A stretch of DNA of 64,000 nucleotides from Devosia neptuniae (lineage in GTDB: Bacteria > Pseudomonadota > Alphaproteobacteria > Rhizobiales > Devosiaceae), in NCBI RefSeq assembly GCF_025452235.1, contig NZ_CP104965.1, forward strand, positions 2,290,501 to 2,354,500, read 5' to 3'. How positions within the stretch are numbered: the first letter of the stretch is position 1; every line of letters begins with the position of its first letter. Shown here piece after piece: positions 8,584 through 16,596 of this stretch. The notes beneath the pieces are model-generated. The model was not told the DNA's origin. It made no database searches and was given only the letters and a program-made list of their open reading frames with translations. The position numbers and the translations under genes were made by a program.

Positions 8584-9843
8584 ATGATTTCCAAGAGGAC
8601 GCTGCGCGGCCTGGCCTTGGCGCTTACGCTTTCCGTTGCCCCGATGTCGGCCTATGCGCAGGCGCCGAGCGAAGAGGCCGTGTTGGCCAATTATGCCGAT
8701 CTGGCGCAGGCCGGGTATGAAGACGCGCTGAGCACGGCCAAGGCGCTGGACGCGGCGGTGGATGCGCTGATCGCCGAGCCGAGCGAGGCGACGCTGCTGG
8801 CGGCGCGGGAGGCCTGGAAGGCGTCGCGCATTCCCTATCAGCAGACCGAGGCGTTCCGCTTTGGCAATCCGATTGTGGACGAATGGGAAGGCAAGGTGAA
8901 TGCCTGGCCGCTCGATGAAGGGCTGATCGACTATGTCGATGCCAGCTATGGCACCGAGAGCGACAGCAATTCGCTCTATGTGGCCAATGTCATCGCCAAT
9001 CCCAAGCTGGTCATTGATGGCGTTGAGCTGGATGCCACCGAGATTACGCCGGCGCTGTTGCAGGACAATCTGCAGGAAGCGGCTGGGATCGAATCCAATG
9101 TGGCGACGGGCTATCACGCTATTGAATTCCTGCTCTGGGGGCAGGATTTGCATGGCACGGGGCCTGGGGCGGGCGAGCGGCCGTTCACTGATTATTCGAC
9201 GGCCGATCATGCCGATCGGCGGGCGGCGTATCTGAAGGCGGCGACGAGCCTGTTGGTCAGCGATCTCGAAGAGATGGTGGGCAATTGGACGGCCGATGGC
9301 GCGGCACGGGCGGCGCTGCCGGAGCTGGGCATTTCGGCGATTTTGACCGGCATGGGGTCGCTGTCATTTGGCGAATTGGCGGGCGAGCGCATGAAGCTGG
9401 GCCTGCTGCTGCATGACCCGGAGGAAGAGCATGATTGCTTCTCGGACAATACGCATGTGTCGCACCTCAATGACGCGATCGGCATCCGCAATGTCTATGC
9501 GGGCAGCTATACCCGGGTGGATGGTTCTGTGGTGGAGGGGCCGGCGATTTCGGACCTGATCGCGGCCAAGGATGCGGCGCTCGATAGCGAGATTGCCGGG
9601 CTGCTCGACGATACCGTGGCCAAGATGAATGTGATGGCGGACCGCGCCGTGGCGGGCGAGGCTTATGACCAGCAGATTGCCGAGGGGAACACCGAGGGCA
9701 ATGCGGTGGTGCAGGCGGCGATTGATGGGCTGATCGCGCAGACGCGCGGCATCGAGCGGGCGGTGGCGCTGCTGAACCTGCAGGATGCGGTGACGATTGA
9801 GGATAGCGATAGCCTGTCCAACCCGGATGCGGTGTTCCAGTAA
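8584..9843 (+). CDS. Imelysin family protein (M75-like, iron-regulated, periplasmic)
   Basis: 419 residues from ATG 8584 with GGAGG seven bases upstream. A Sec signal peptide ends near SAYAQA. The body is the all-helical imelysin fold; the family motif GxHxxE is present as GYHAIE, followed by FLLWGQD. A second acidic/His-rich segment (HDPEEEHDCFSDNTH) is typical of the longer members. Imelysins are periplasmic or outer-surface proteins tied to iron uptake; peptidase activity is disputed and the His/Glu are thought to bind metal. It leads a four-gene cluster preceded by a likely Irr box. The intergenic pair of repeats at 9864-10004 separates it from the di-heme gene. Confidence 0.93.
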   Translation: MISKRTLRGLALALTLSVAPMSAYAQAPSEEAVLANYADLAQAGYEDALSTAKALDAAVDALIAEPSEATLLAAREAWKASRIPYQQTEAFRFGNPIVDEWEGKVNAWPLDEGLIDYVDASYGTESDSNSLYVANVIANPKLVIDGVELDATEITPALLQDNLQEAAGIESNVATGYHAIEFLLWGQDLHGTGPGAGERPFTDYSTADHADRRAAYLKAATSLLVSDLEEMVGNWTADGAARAALPELGISAILTGMGSLSFGELAGERMKLGLLLHDPEEEHDCFSDNTHVSHLNDAIGIRNVYAGSYTRVDGSVVEGPAISDLIAAKDAALDSEIAGLLDDTVAKMNVMADRAVAGEAYDQQIAEGNTEGNAVVQAAIDGLIAQTRGIERAVALLNLQDAVTIEDSDSLSNPDAVFQ

Positions 9844-9863
9844 GAACACCGGTGGGTGGGAGA

Positions 9864-10004
9864 ACCCCCCACCCTAACCCTCCCCACAAGGGGGAGGGAA
9901 CGCATTTGTGTTCCTGACGCCATCGCGTCATGGCCCCGATCTGGCTCCCTCCCCCTTGTGGGGAGGGCTCAGCTTTTCGCTAGCGAAAAGCGGGGGGTGG
10001 GGGT
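9864..10004. repeat. Palindromic repeat family D, inverted pair
   Basis: CCCCCCACCCTAACCCTCCC with CACAAGGGGGAGGG at the left and its reverse complement at the right (ending CGGGGGGTGGGGG) form a long stem between the first imelysin and the di-heme gene. The right arm carries an inner palindrome, CTTTTCGCTAGCGAAAAG. Similar pairs are at 41627-41733 and 47026-47163. Confidence 0.8.
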
Positions 10005-10031
10005 AAGCCCGAGCAAACTCGGAATGTCTCC

Positions 10032-11546
10032 ATGAAAACCCGCCTGACTATTGCCCTCGTCGCCCTGCTTGCCGGGGGACTTGCTTTTGCGCAGGATCGG
10101 GCGGTGCGGTCCGATCTGACGCCGGAAGACCTGGCGCGGGTGGCGCGGGTTACGGCGCCGGCTACGGATTTCTCCGCGCCGGAAAATTTCGAGACCATGC
10201 AGGCGGGCAAGGGGACGACCAAGAAGATCGTCAACCAGGACGCGTTTTCGCATTTTCTCGCCAGCCTCAGTTTCGAGCAGGAAGAGACGTTCAAGCTGGG
10301 CAATGCGCTGTTCCGCAAGGTGTGGGTCAGCTCGCCCAGTTCGACCCAGGCGTCGGATGGGTTGGGGCCGCTGTTCAATGCGCGGGCCTGCCAGGCCTGT
10401 CATATCAAGGATGGGCGGGGGCATCCGCCGTTCGACGCGAGCCGCGATAGCGGGGTGTCGATGTTCCTGCGGCTATCGGTGCCGCCGGGCGAGACGGATA
10501 CGCGCATGGCGCTGGATGGGGTGTTTGCCGGGGAGGTGGGCGACCCGACCTATGGCACCCAATTGCAGGATTTTGCCGTGCCGGGGCTGAAGGCCGAGGG
10601 GCGGATGGTGATCGACTATACCGATCTCCCTGTGACGCTGGGCGATGGGAGTGTGGTCACGCTGCGCCAGCCGGCTTATTCGGTGGCGGACCTGGCCTAT
10701 GGGCCGCTGGCCGAGGATGTGATGCTGTCGCCGCGGGTGGCGCCGCCGATGATTGGGCTGGGGCTGATCGAGCAGGTGCCGGCCGAGGACATTCTGGCGC
10801 TGGCCGATGCGGATGACCTTGATGGTGACGGCATTTCGGGGCGGCCGAACTGGGTGATCGACCCGGAAAGCCAGGGCGTGATGCTGGGGCGGTTTGGCTG
10901 GAAGGCGGGGATGCCCACCATTCGCAGCCAGTCGGCGGCGGCGTTTGCCGGAGATATCGGGATTTCAACGCCTTTGGTGAACAAGCCGCATGGCGATTGC
11001 ACCGAGCGGCAGGCGGAGTGCCTGGCCATGCCCACGGGCGAGCAGGCGAGGCTGGGTGTGTCGGAAGCGCCTGATCCGGTAATGGATCTGGTGACGTTTT
11101 ATTCGCAGACGCTGGGCGTGCCCTTGCGGCGCGATGTGGGCGACCCGGCCGTGTTGCGCGGCAAGGCGGCGTTTTATGGGGCGGGCTGCGCCAGCTGCCA
11201 CAATCCAAAATTTGTCACCAGCCGGGATGCGGAAAATCCGGCGCTGCGGTTCCAGCTGATCTGGCCCTATGCCGATTTCCTGCTGCACGATATGGGCGCG
11301 GGGCTGGCCGATCATCGGCCCGAGGGGCAGGCGGATGGCTATGAATGGCGCACGCCTCCGCTGTGGGGCATTGGGCTGACCCAGACCGTTTCGGGGCACA
11401 CGTTTTTCCTCCATGATGGGCGGGCGCGGAGTCTCACCGAAGCCATTTTGTGGCATGGCGGGGAAGCGCAGGCGGCGCGTGATGCCTTTGCCAATATGGA
11501 CGCGGCCACGCGCAAGGACATGATCGCTTTCCTGGAGTCGCTGTGA
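10032..11546 (+). CDS. Di-heme oxidoreductase family protein (DUF1111, cytochrome c peroxidase-like)
   Basis: 504 residues with a Sec signal peptide ending near GLAFAQ. Two c-type heme sites are visible: CQACH at residues 120-124 and CASCH at 386-390. The first half also contains a DxDxDGxSGRPN segment (near residue 263) that looks like a metal-binding loop. Members are periplasmic di-heme proteins related to bacterial cytochrome c peroxidases and found next to imelysins. The likely role is redox handling of iron or a peptide/thiol substrate during uptake; the substrate has not been established. Its stop codon overlaps the start of the next gene. Confidence 0.92.
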   Translation: MKTRLTIALVALLAGGLAFAQDRAVRSDLTPEDLARVARVTAPATDFSAPENFETMQAGKGTTKKIVNQDAFSHFLASLSFEQEETFKLGNALFRKVWVSSPSSTQASDGLGPLFNARACQACHIKDGRGHPPFDASRDSGVSMFLRLSVPPGETDTRMALDGVFAGEVGDPTYGTQLQDFAVPGLKAEGRMVIDYTDLPVTLGDGSVVTLRQPAYSVADLAYGPLAEDVMLSPRVAPPMIGLGLIEQVPAEDILALADADDLDGDGISGRPNWVIDPESQGVMLGRFGWKAGMPTIRSQSAAAFAGDIGISTPLVNKPHGDCTERQAECLAMPTGEQARLGVSEAPDPVMDLVTFYSQTLGVPLRRDVGDPAVLRGKAAFYGAGCASCHNPKFVTSRDAENPALRFQLIWPYADFLLHDMGAGLADHRPEGQADGYEWRTPPLWGIGLTQTVSGHTFFLHDGRARSLTEAILWHGGEAQAARDAFANMDAATRKDMIAFLESL

Positions 11547-12613
11547 TGCGTCTGCTGCTTGTTCTGCTGCTGTTTCTGGGTGCCGGGCCGGCCATGGCGC
11601 AGAAGCTGACCACGACGGCGGCGCTGGCCGATGCGGTCAATGAAGTGATCCGGCCGGGTTTTGATGATCTGAGCGACGAGGCGCATGGGCTGGTCGATGC
11701 TATGGCGGCACTGTGCGAAAACCCGTCGGCGGATGGGCAGGCGCTGGCGCAGGCGCAGTTCGGCAAGGCGGCGACTGCCTATGGGCGGGTCGAATTCGTG
11801 CGGATCGGGCCGCTGATGGAGGGCAATCGCAGCGACAAGCTGCTGTTCTGGCCCGACCGCAAGGGCATTGCGCTGCGGCAGGTGCAGGCGATCCTGGCCG
11901 ATGAGGATGCGAGCGCCACGGCGCTCGAGACGCTCAAGGGCAAGAGCGTTGCCGTGCAGGGGTTTACGGCGCTGGAGTTTGTGCTGTTTGGCACTGGGGC
12001 GGAGGCTTTGGCGGGAGCTGAGGGGCAGTTCCGCTGCCAATATGGGGCGACTATTGCTGACAACGTGGCCGAGATTGCCGATGCGCTCTCCGCTGCGTGG
12101 GATGCTGATGATGGCACGGCCGCGCATTTGATGGCGCCGAATGAAGCTTTTGCCGATTATCGGACCAAGACCGAGGCGGTGGAGGCGCTGGTCGGGCTGG
12201 TCTCGCACGGCATCGAAGGACTGCGCGATACGCGGATCAATCCGTTCATCGGGCAAGGCGGCAAGGCTGCGGCACCCAAACAGGCCTTGTTCTGGCGCTC
12301 GGGGCTGACCATGGCGATGGCGCAGGCCAATGTGGAGGGGTTGGAACAGCTGTTCAGCGTTTCGGGCATGGCGCGGATTGGTGGGGCGGCGGATAGCGGA
12401 TTGGACAATTCGATCCGCTTTGAATTTTCCAATGCCAAGCGGGCGATCGGGCTGGTCAATGCGCCGGTGGAAGAGGCCGTGGCCGATCCCAAACAGGCGC
12501 AGGCGCTGGCTTATCTGGTGATCGTCACCCAATCGCTGCAGACGCTGGTGGGCGAGCAATTGTCCGCTGCGCTGGGGCTGAGCGTCGGGTTTTCCTCGCT
12601 GGACGGAGACTGA
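11546..12613 (+). CDS. Second imelysin family protein, lacking the motif histidine
   Basis: 355 residues; the start ATG shares one base with the TGA of the di-heme gene (TGATG), so the two are translationally coupled; a GTG one codon earlier is also possible. A signal peptide ends near GPAMAQ. The position equivalent to GxHxxE reads GFTALE (followed by FVLFG), so the His is Thr while Gly and Glu are kept. Shorter than the first imelysin (355 against 419). Probably a structural partner or a differently liganded paralogue of the first gene (inference). Confidence 0.9.
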   Translation: MRLLLVLLLFLGAGPAMAQKLTTTAALADAVNEVIRPGFDDLSDEAHGLVDAMAALCENPSADGQALAQAQFGKAATAYGRVEFVRIGPLMEGNRSDKLLFWPDRKGIALRQVQAILADEDASATALETLKGKSVAVQGFTALEFVLFGTGAEALAGAEGQFRCQYGATIADNVAEIADALSAAWDADDGTAAHLMAPNEAFADYRTKTEAVEALVGLVSHGIEGLRDTRINPFIGQGGKAAAPKQALFWRSGLTMAMAQANVEGLEQLFSVSGMARIGGAADSGLDNSIRFEFSNAKRAIGLVNAPVEEAVADPKQAQALAYLVIVTQSLQTLVGEQLSAALGLSVGFSSLDGD

Positions 12614-12615
12614 GC

Positions 12616-13707
12616 ATGTGGCAGCGGCGCGCTTTCCTCAAGGCGGCGGGCGTTGGCTTTGCCGCGAGCCTGATGCCGCGGCAATTGGTGGCGTTGGAGC
12701 GGAATGAACTGGTGTTTGCCTCCTCGGTGCAGACCAGTTCGGGCGGCTATGGCGCGGTGCTGCTGGGCGAGCGCGGCGATCTGATCGCGCAGATCGCGCT
12801 GCCCGATCGGGGGCATGACATTACGATTAGTCCCGAGGCGGGGCGCGGCGTGGTGTTTGCGCGCCAGCCGGGGACGTTTGCATTGGTGTTCGACCCGGCC
12901 GGGCGGGAAGCGCCGGTGACGCTGACCTCGATCGAGGGGCGGCACTTTTTTGGTCACGGGGTGTTCTCGCCGGATGGGCGGCTGCTTTATGCGACCGAGA
13001 GCGATTTCGAGGCGGCCAAGGGTGTCATCGGCATTTACGACGCGACTGACGACTATAAGCGTGTCGGGGAATTTCCGACCTATGGCACGGGGCCGCATGA
13101 AATGCTGCTGATGCCTGATGGGGTGACTTTCGTTATCGCCAATGGCGGCATCGAGACCCATCCCGATTATGGCCGGGCCGAGTTGAACCTGGATACGATG
13201 GACCCTTCGGTGGCTTTCGTCGACCGCCGGGACGGGCATTTGGTGGGGCAATTGCGGCTCGATGCGGGGCTACATCAGCTCTCGATCCGCCACATGGCGA
13301 TCGATGCGCGCAGCCGGGTGTGGTTCGGCTGCCAATATCGCGGCGCGCCCAGCGATAGCCCGCAATTGGTCGGCTATGCCACGGCCGATGGCGAGATCAG
13401 ATTGATCGAATTGCCGCTCGATACGCTGCGCGACCTGCGCAATTATGTCGGCTCGGTTGCGGTTTCTGCCGATGGGACGAGCGTTGCGGTGTCATCGCCG
13501 GAGGGGGATCTGCTGGTGGCCATCGACGCCGAAGGCGGGCGGCCGGTATTGGTTGAGACGCTGCGCAATGGCTGCGGGTTGGCGGCTGATGGCGCGGGGT
13601 TTGTAGCCACCAGTGGGATGGGGGAGATGATCGGGCTGGCGGGGGCGGAGCGGGACCGGCAGAAGTTCGATTTTGCGTTTGATAATCATGTGTTGCGGGT
13701 GGGGTGA
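12616..13707 (+). CDS. DUF1513 domain protein, Tat-exported beta-propeller
   Basis: 363 residues starting three bases after the second imelysin stop, with GGAGACTGAGC before the ATG. The N-terminus has a twin-arginine signal (QRRAFLKAAGVGFAAS). The rest reads as repeated beta-propeller blades with turns such as SPDGRLLYATE and SADGTSVAVSS. DUF1513 proteins are constant neighbours of imelysin/DUF1111 genes in Proteobacteria; the molecular function is unknown. Last gene of the cluster; palindromic repeats follow at once. Confidence 0.9.
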   Translation: MWQRRAFLKAAGVGFAASLMPRQLVALERNELVFASSVQTSSGGYGAVLLGERGDLIAQIALPDRGHDITISPEAGRGVVFARQPGTFALVFDPAGREAPVTLTSIEGRHFFGHGVFSPDGRLLYATESDFEAAKGVIGIYDATDDYKRVGEFPTYGTGPHEMLLMPDGVTFVIANGGIETHPDYGRAELNLDTMDPSVAFVDRRDGHLVGQLRLDAGLHQLSIRHMAIDARSRVWFGCQYRGAPSDSPQLVGYATADGEIRLIELPLDTLRDLRNYVGSVAVSADGTSVAVSSPEGDLLVAIDAEGGRPVLVETLRNGCGLAADGAGFVATSGMGEMIGLAGAERDRQKFDFAFDNHVLRVG

Positions 13708-13737
13708 CCTGGCCGCTGTTCTTACTCCGGTATCTGT

Positions 13738-13775
13738 AAACAGAGGTTCCCGCTTTCGCGGGAATGACATTGTGG
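13738..13775. repeat. Palindromic repeat family B, single unit
   Basis: Core TTCCCGCTTTCGCGGGAA with flanks AAACAGAGG and TGACATTGTGG. It is the reverse orientation of the unit at 13844-13880; both sit directly downstream of the DUF1513 gene. Confidence 0.85.
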
Positions 13776-13843
13776 GGGAGGGTGGTTTGGGTGCAGAAAC
13801 GCAGCCTCTCGGTGTCATTGTTCACTCGATACTGCCCCCACTC

Positions 13844-13880
13844 GGTGTCATTCCCGCGAAAGCGGGAACCTCCGTTTCGC
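13844..13880. repeat. Palindromic repeat family B, single unit abutting a pseudogene
   Basis: GGTGTCATTCCCGCGAAAGC followed by GGGAACCTCCGTTTCGC. It ends four bases before the stop codon of the broken GIY-YIG gene. Confidence 0.85.
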
Positions 13881-13884
13881 AGGG

Positions 13885-14179
13885 CTAACCAAGCAAATCC
13901 GAATAGAGATCATGCCACTCTGGATTGGCTTGCTCGATCAGATCGATCTTCCACTGTCGCCGCCATTTCTTGAGGCGTTTTTCGCGGGTGATCGCCGCAT
14001 CAATGTCGTCGTGCTACTCGAAATAGACCAGATTATGGATAGCGCGAGGATTGGCCGGGCAGGATGTCTTCGCGATGGATATAGGTGCGGGCGATTAGGT
14101 CATTGGTGACGCCGATATAGAGCGCACCATATTTGCGGCTGGCGAGGATGTAGACGAAATAGCGGCCGAGGGTGCTCAT
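13885..14179 (-). pseudogene. GIY-YIG endonuclease-like gene, frameshifted and with an in-frame stop
   Basis: From ATG 14179 the reverse strand encodes a short GIY-YIG protein: YFVYILASRKYGALYIGVTN (the motif is YIL...YIG). The frame then ends early at SSRYP-stop. Moving one frame downstream restores IHNLVYFE, then a TAG where family members have a coding triplet, then HDDIDAAITREKRLKKWRR and a normal-looking C-terminus ending at 13885. So there is one frameshift and one nonsense change in an otherwise intact gene of about 95 codons. Intact relatives are small putative nucleases of the UPF0213 type. Family B repeats flank it on both sides. Confidence 0.85.
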
Positions 14180-14210
14180 GGCTGAGTTTTGCAGCTCATC
14201 GTGGGTCAGT

Positions 14211-14248
14211 AAACAGAGGTTCCCGCTTTCGCGGGAATGACATTGTAG
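14211..14248. repeat. Palindromic repeat family B, single unit
   Basis: AAACAGAGGTTCCCGCTTTC followed by GCGGGAATGACATTGTAG, just upstream of the broken GIY-YIG gene. It may be part of an inverted pair with 13844-13880 that brackets that gene. Confidence 0.85.
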
Positions 14249-14281
14249 GGTCAATGGCATGGTGGGTGGCCACGGTCAGCC

Positions 14282-14857
14282 TCAGGCCCCGCGCCCCTTG
14301 ATCAGATAATCCGCGCGAATGCTTGGATTGGTCTGCAGGTAGAGCTCGACGCTGGGCATGAACAGGTCGCGCCATTCGTGTTCCCAGTCGCCGACGCCGC
14401 GCTCGAGTGTGGCGGTGAGGGTGGTGGAGGCATCGCTTTGCACCCAGAGGCGCAGGTCGTAGAGCGGAGCGAGGGCGGGGTGGAGAGATGACACGCCTTC
14501 GATGATGATGGGCCGATCCCGGGTGATGGTTCGAGCGGTGGCGCTGGCTTGGCCTGTTGCCCAGTCGTAGGGGTAGTAGGTGCAGTGTCCGTGCTGTGCG
14601 AGGCTGGTCACGGCGGCCAGAAAATCGTCGTAGCGGATATAGGCGAAGGGGAATGACGGCAGCACCTTGCCGCGCCAGTCCGCTTCGGGCCGCACGAAAT
14701 CATCGAGGGAGATGGTTTGGGCGCCGGTGGTTTGCTCCAGCCGCTCGGCGAGCGTTGACTTGCCGCTGACGGGCAGGCCGTCGATGGCGATGAAACGGGC
14801 GCTGGTTTGGGTGACCAGGGTTATGGTTGCGTCGAAGTCGAGAGTTGGCGGGGTCAT
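14282..14857 (-). CDS. Uridine kinase-like P-loop protein
   Basis: 191 residues with a Walker A motif near the N-terminus (IDGLPVSGKSTLAERL, about residues 25-40), then DDFVRPE, where nucleoside kinases of the uridine kinase/PRK group place catalytic acidic residues. The length suits a nucleoside or small-molecule kinase. The true substrate is not evident; there is no operon partner. It is bounded on both sides by repeat-rich gaps. Confidence 0.82.
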   Translation of the reverse strand: MTPPTLDFDATITLVTQTSARFIAIDGLPVSGKSTLAERLEQTTGAQTISLDDFVRPEADWRGKVLPSFPFAYIRYDDFLAAVTSLAQHGHCTYYPYDWATGQASATARTITRDRPIIIEGVSSLHPALAPLYDLRLWVQSDASTTLTATLERGVGDWEHEWRDLFMPSVELYLQTNPSIRADYLIKGRGA

Positions 14858-14955
14858 TTCGGTGCTGGTCCTAGCCGGTCAAGCAAGCTGAGCACATTGC
14901 AATGGCGGTGTCATTGCGGCGAGAGGGGGCGCTGTTTTTTAGCGGGTGGTAGAAA

Positions 14956-15064
14956 AAACAGAGGTTCCCGCCTTCGCGGGAATGACATTGTGGGGAGGTG
15001 GGCGAGCGCGTTGAGGCTTGGATGCCACGACCTCGTCCTTCGACAAGCTCAGGATGAGGTCTAC
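14956..15064. repeat. Family B unit followed by a family A unit
   Basis: 14956-14993 is AACAGAGGTTCCCGCCTTCG plus the rest of a family B unit, with one change in the core. 15024-15064 is a single family A unit (CCACGACCTCGTCCTTCGAC onward). Both sit between the kinase-like gene and the LacI regulator, with no gene in the 230-base gap. Confidence 0.8.
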
Positions 15065-15090
15065 TGGGGGAGGGTGGATGTCGGCGGCGT

Positions 15091-16110
15091 TTAGAGCGCG
15101 GGCGCCGGGCCTGAACTCTCGCGCAGCACCAGTTCTACCGGCCATAGCTCATGCACGTCTTCGATGGGTTTGCCGGCGAGGATTTGCAGGATGAGTTCGG
15201 CCATGCGGGTGCCGGCCTGGCGCATGGAGGAGCGGGTGGTGGACATGGAGGGGTACATGTTGTCGGCGTTGAGATAGGGGAAGACGTCGTCATGGGCGAT
15301 CATGGAGACGTCTTTGCCCAACTCAAGGCCGGCCTGGCGGATGGCGCGGAAGATGCCGAGCGCGGTCATCATTGAGCCGGCGAGGAAGGCGGTGGGGCGG
15401 GGGCGCAGTTCGAGCATGGCCTGGGTCATGCGGAAGGCGATTTCGTCGGTGAAGACGGAATTGCCCATCAGGGCGGGATCGAAGGAGACGCCCCGCGCCG
15501 AGAGGGCGGCGAGGTAGCCGATTTCGCGGTGCTCGGCAAAGGTGCGGCCCTTGATGCCATTGAGCAGGGCGATGCGGCGATGGCCCAGATCGAGCAGATG
15601 GCTGGTGGCGCGCTCGACGGCGCCGGTATTGTCGATATCGAGCCAGGCGACGGGCTTGCCGATATTGGTGCGGCCATGCAGCACGAAGGGCACTTTGAGA
15701 TCGAGCAGCAGTTCGGCGCGTTCGTCATGCAGGGTGGGGGAATGGAGGATGAAGGCATCCACTTTCTGGCTGGCAGCGCCGCGCTTATAGGCGGCCACTT
15801 CATCCTCGTAGCTCTCGACGGTGGTGAGCAGAATATCGATTTCCTCATCGGCCAGGCGTTCGCCAATGCCGCCGAGAAATTCGCTGGTATGAGGACCGAA
15901 TTCATAGGAGCCGCGCAGCACCATGCCGATGGCGCCCGAGCGGCCGGTGGCGAGCCGCAGCGCGCTGGCATTGGGGCGGTAGCCCAGCCGCTTGGCGGTT
16001 TCGGCGACGCGCAGGCGCGTGGCTTCGTTGACCTCGGGATAGCCATTGAGCGCGCGGCTGACAGTGGTTTGCGACAGGCCGAGATGTTCGGCGAGGTCTT
16101 TCAGTCTCAT
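15091..16110 (-). CDS. thuR: LacI family transcriptional regulator, probable ThuR
   Basis: 339 residues from ATG 16110; an in-frame extension to 16155 is less likely because the HTH begins directly (MRLKDLAEHLGLSQTTVSRA). A LacI-type helix-turn-helix with hinge helix covers residues 1-60, followed by a periplasmic-binding-protein-like effector domain. It is divergent from the thuEFGK operon with 486 bases between, and two LacI-style operators lie in the gap. It should repress uptake genes until a disaccharide or derivative binds. The name rests on synteny with rhizobial thuR-thuEFGKAB. Confidence 0.88.
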   Translation of the reverse strand: MRLKDLAEHLGLSQTTVSRALNGYPEVNEATRLRVAETAKRLGYRPNASALRLATGRSGAIGMVLRGSYEFGPHTSEFLGGIGERLADEEIDILLTTVESYEDEVAAYKRGAASQKVDAFILHSPTLHDERAELLLDLKVPFVLHGRTNIGKPVAWLDIDNTGAVERATSHLLDLGHRRIALLNGIKGRTFAEHREIGYLAALSARGVSFDPALMGNSVFTDEIAFRMTQAMLELRPRPTAFLAGSMMTALGIFRAIRQAGLELGKDVSMIAHDDVFPYLNADNMYPSMSTTRSSMRQAGTRMAELILQILAGKPIEDVHELWPVELVLRESSGPAPAL

Positions 16111-16241
16111 TGGCGTTCTGGCCCGGGGCAAAATACGGCAGCCTGGGCCGGACAAATCCGGCGCAAAGCCTTAAGCCGCATAGGCTTTAGGGCGAGCAGG
16201 CCGCTTTGACCAGCGGTTCCTGCGATCCTCCTCCAATGGCA

Positions 16242-16257
16242 TTCAAAGCGATTTCAA
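16242..16257. promoter_or_regulatory. Candidate LacI-family operator, imperfect copy
   Basis: TTCAAAGCGATTTCAA keeps the left half-site TTCAAAGCG of the perfect operator at 16459 and a diverged right half. It is 132 bases upstream of the thuR start, suited to autoregulation or DNA looping with the other site 217 bases away. Confidence 0.6.
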
Positions 16258-16425
16258 ATTTTGATGCAAGAGTGGATTTTTTCGCGTCTTGCGATGAGGT
16301 GCGTACATCAAAGCAAATTGGGGTGTTAAAAGCCTCTTACGCATTTCACTTGGTTCAACCCATTGAATAATAACGGATAAATATATTTCAGTTCGCAAAG
16401 TCGTGCGAATCTGGCGCGGGGCTGC

Positions 16426-16454
16426 TTGACAGAAGTCCGGGCCTCTGGTTGTTT
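16426..16454 (+). promoter_or_regulatory. Candidate sigma-70 promoter of thuE
   Basis: TTGACA (16426-16431) matches the -35 consensus exactly. After 17 bases lies TTGTTT (16449-16454), a weak -10. The predicted start would fall in the operator at 16459, which makes repression by steric block plausible. Confidence 0.5.
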
Positions 16455-16458
16455 TTCA

Positions 16459-16474
16459 TTCAAAGCGCTTTGAA
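16459..16474. promoter_or_regulatory. Perfect LacI-family operator upstream of thuE
   Basis: TTCAAAGCGCTTTGAA is a perfect 16-base palindrome with the central CG step typical of LacI/GalR operators. It overlaps the expected start of the thu transcript. Confidence 0.8.
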
Positions 16475-16596
16475 AATCATGCGGTTCAGCCGCTGGCGAA
16501 GAGCTTTTCGGGGGAGGAATGGACTGGGCGGCGCGTCAGGCGTGGGCCCGGTTGGCATGCTTCCTCATGAATCTGGTTTCATTCGGGAGGATTGTA

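Noticed and set aside
13738..14993. Possible CRISPR-like array made of repeated 37-base units
   Set aside because: Units are few, in both orientations, irregularly spaced and self-palindromic; no cas genes are present. They are REP-type elements.
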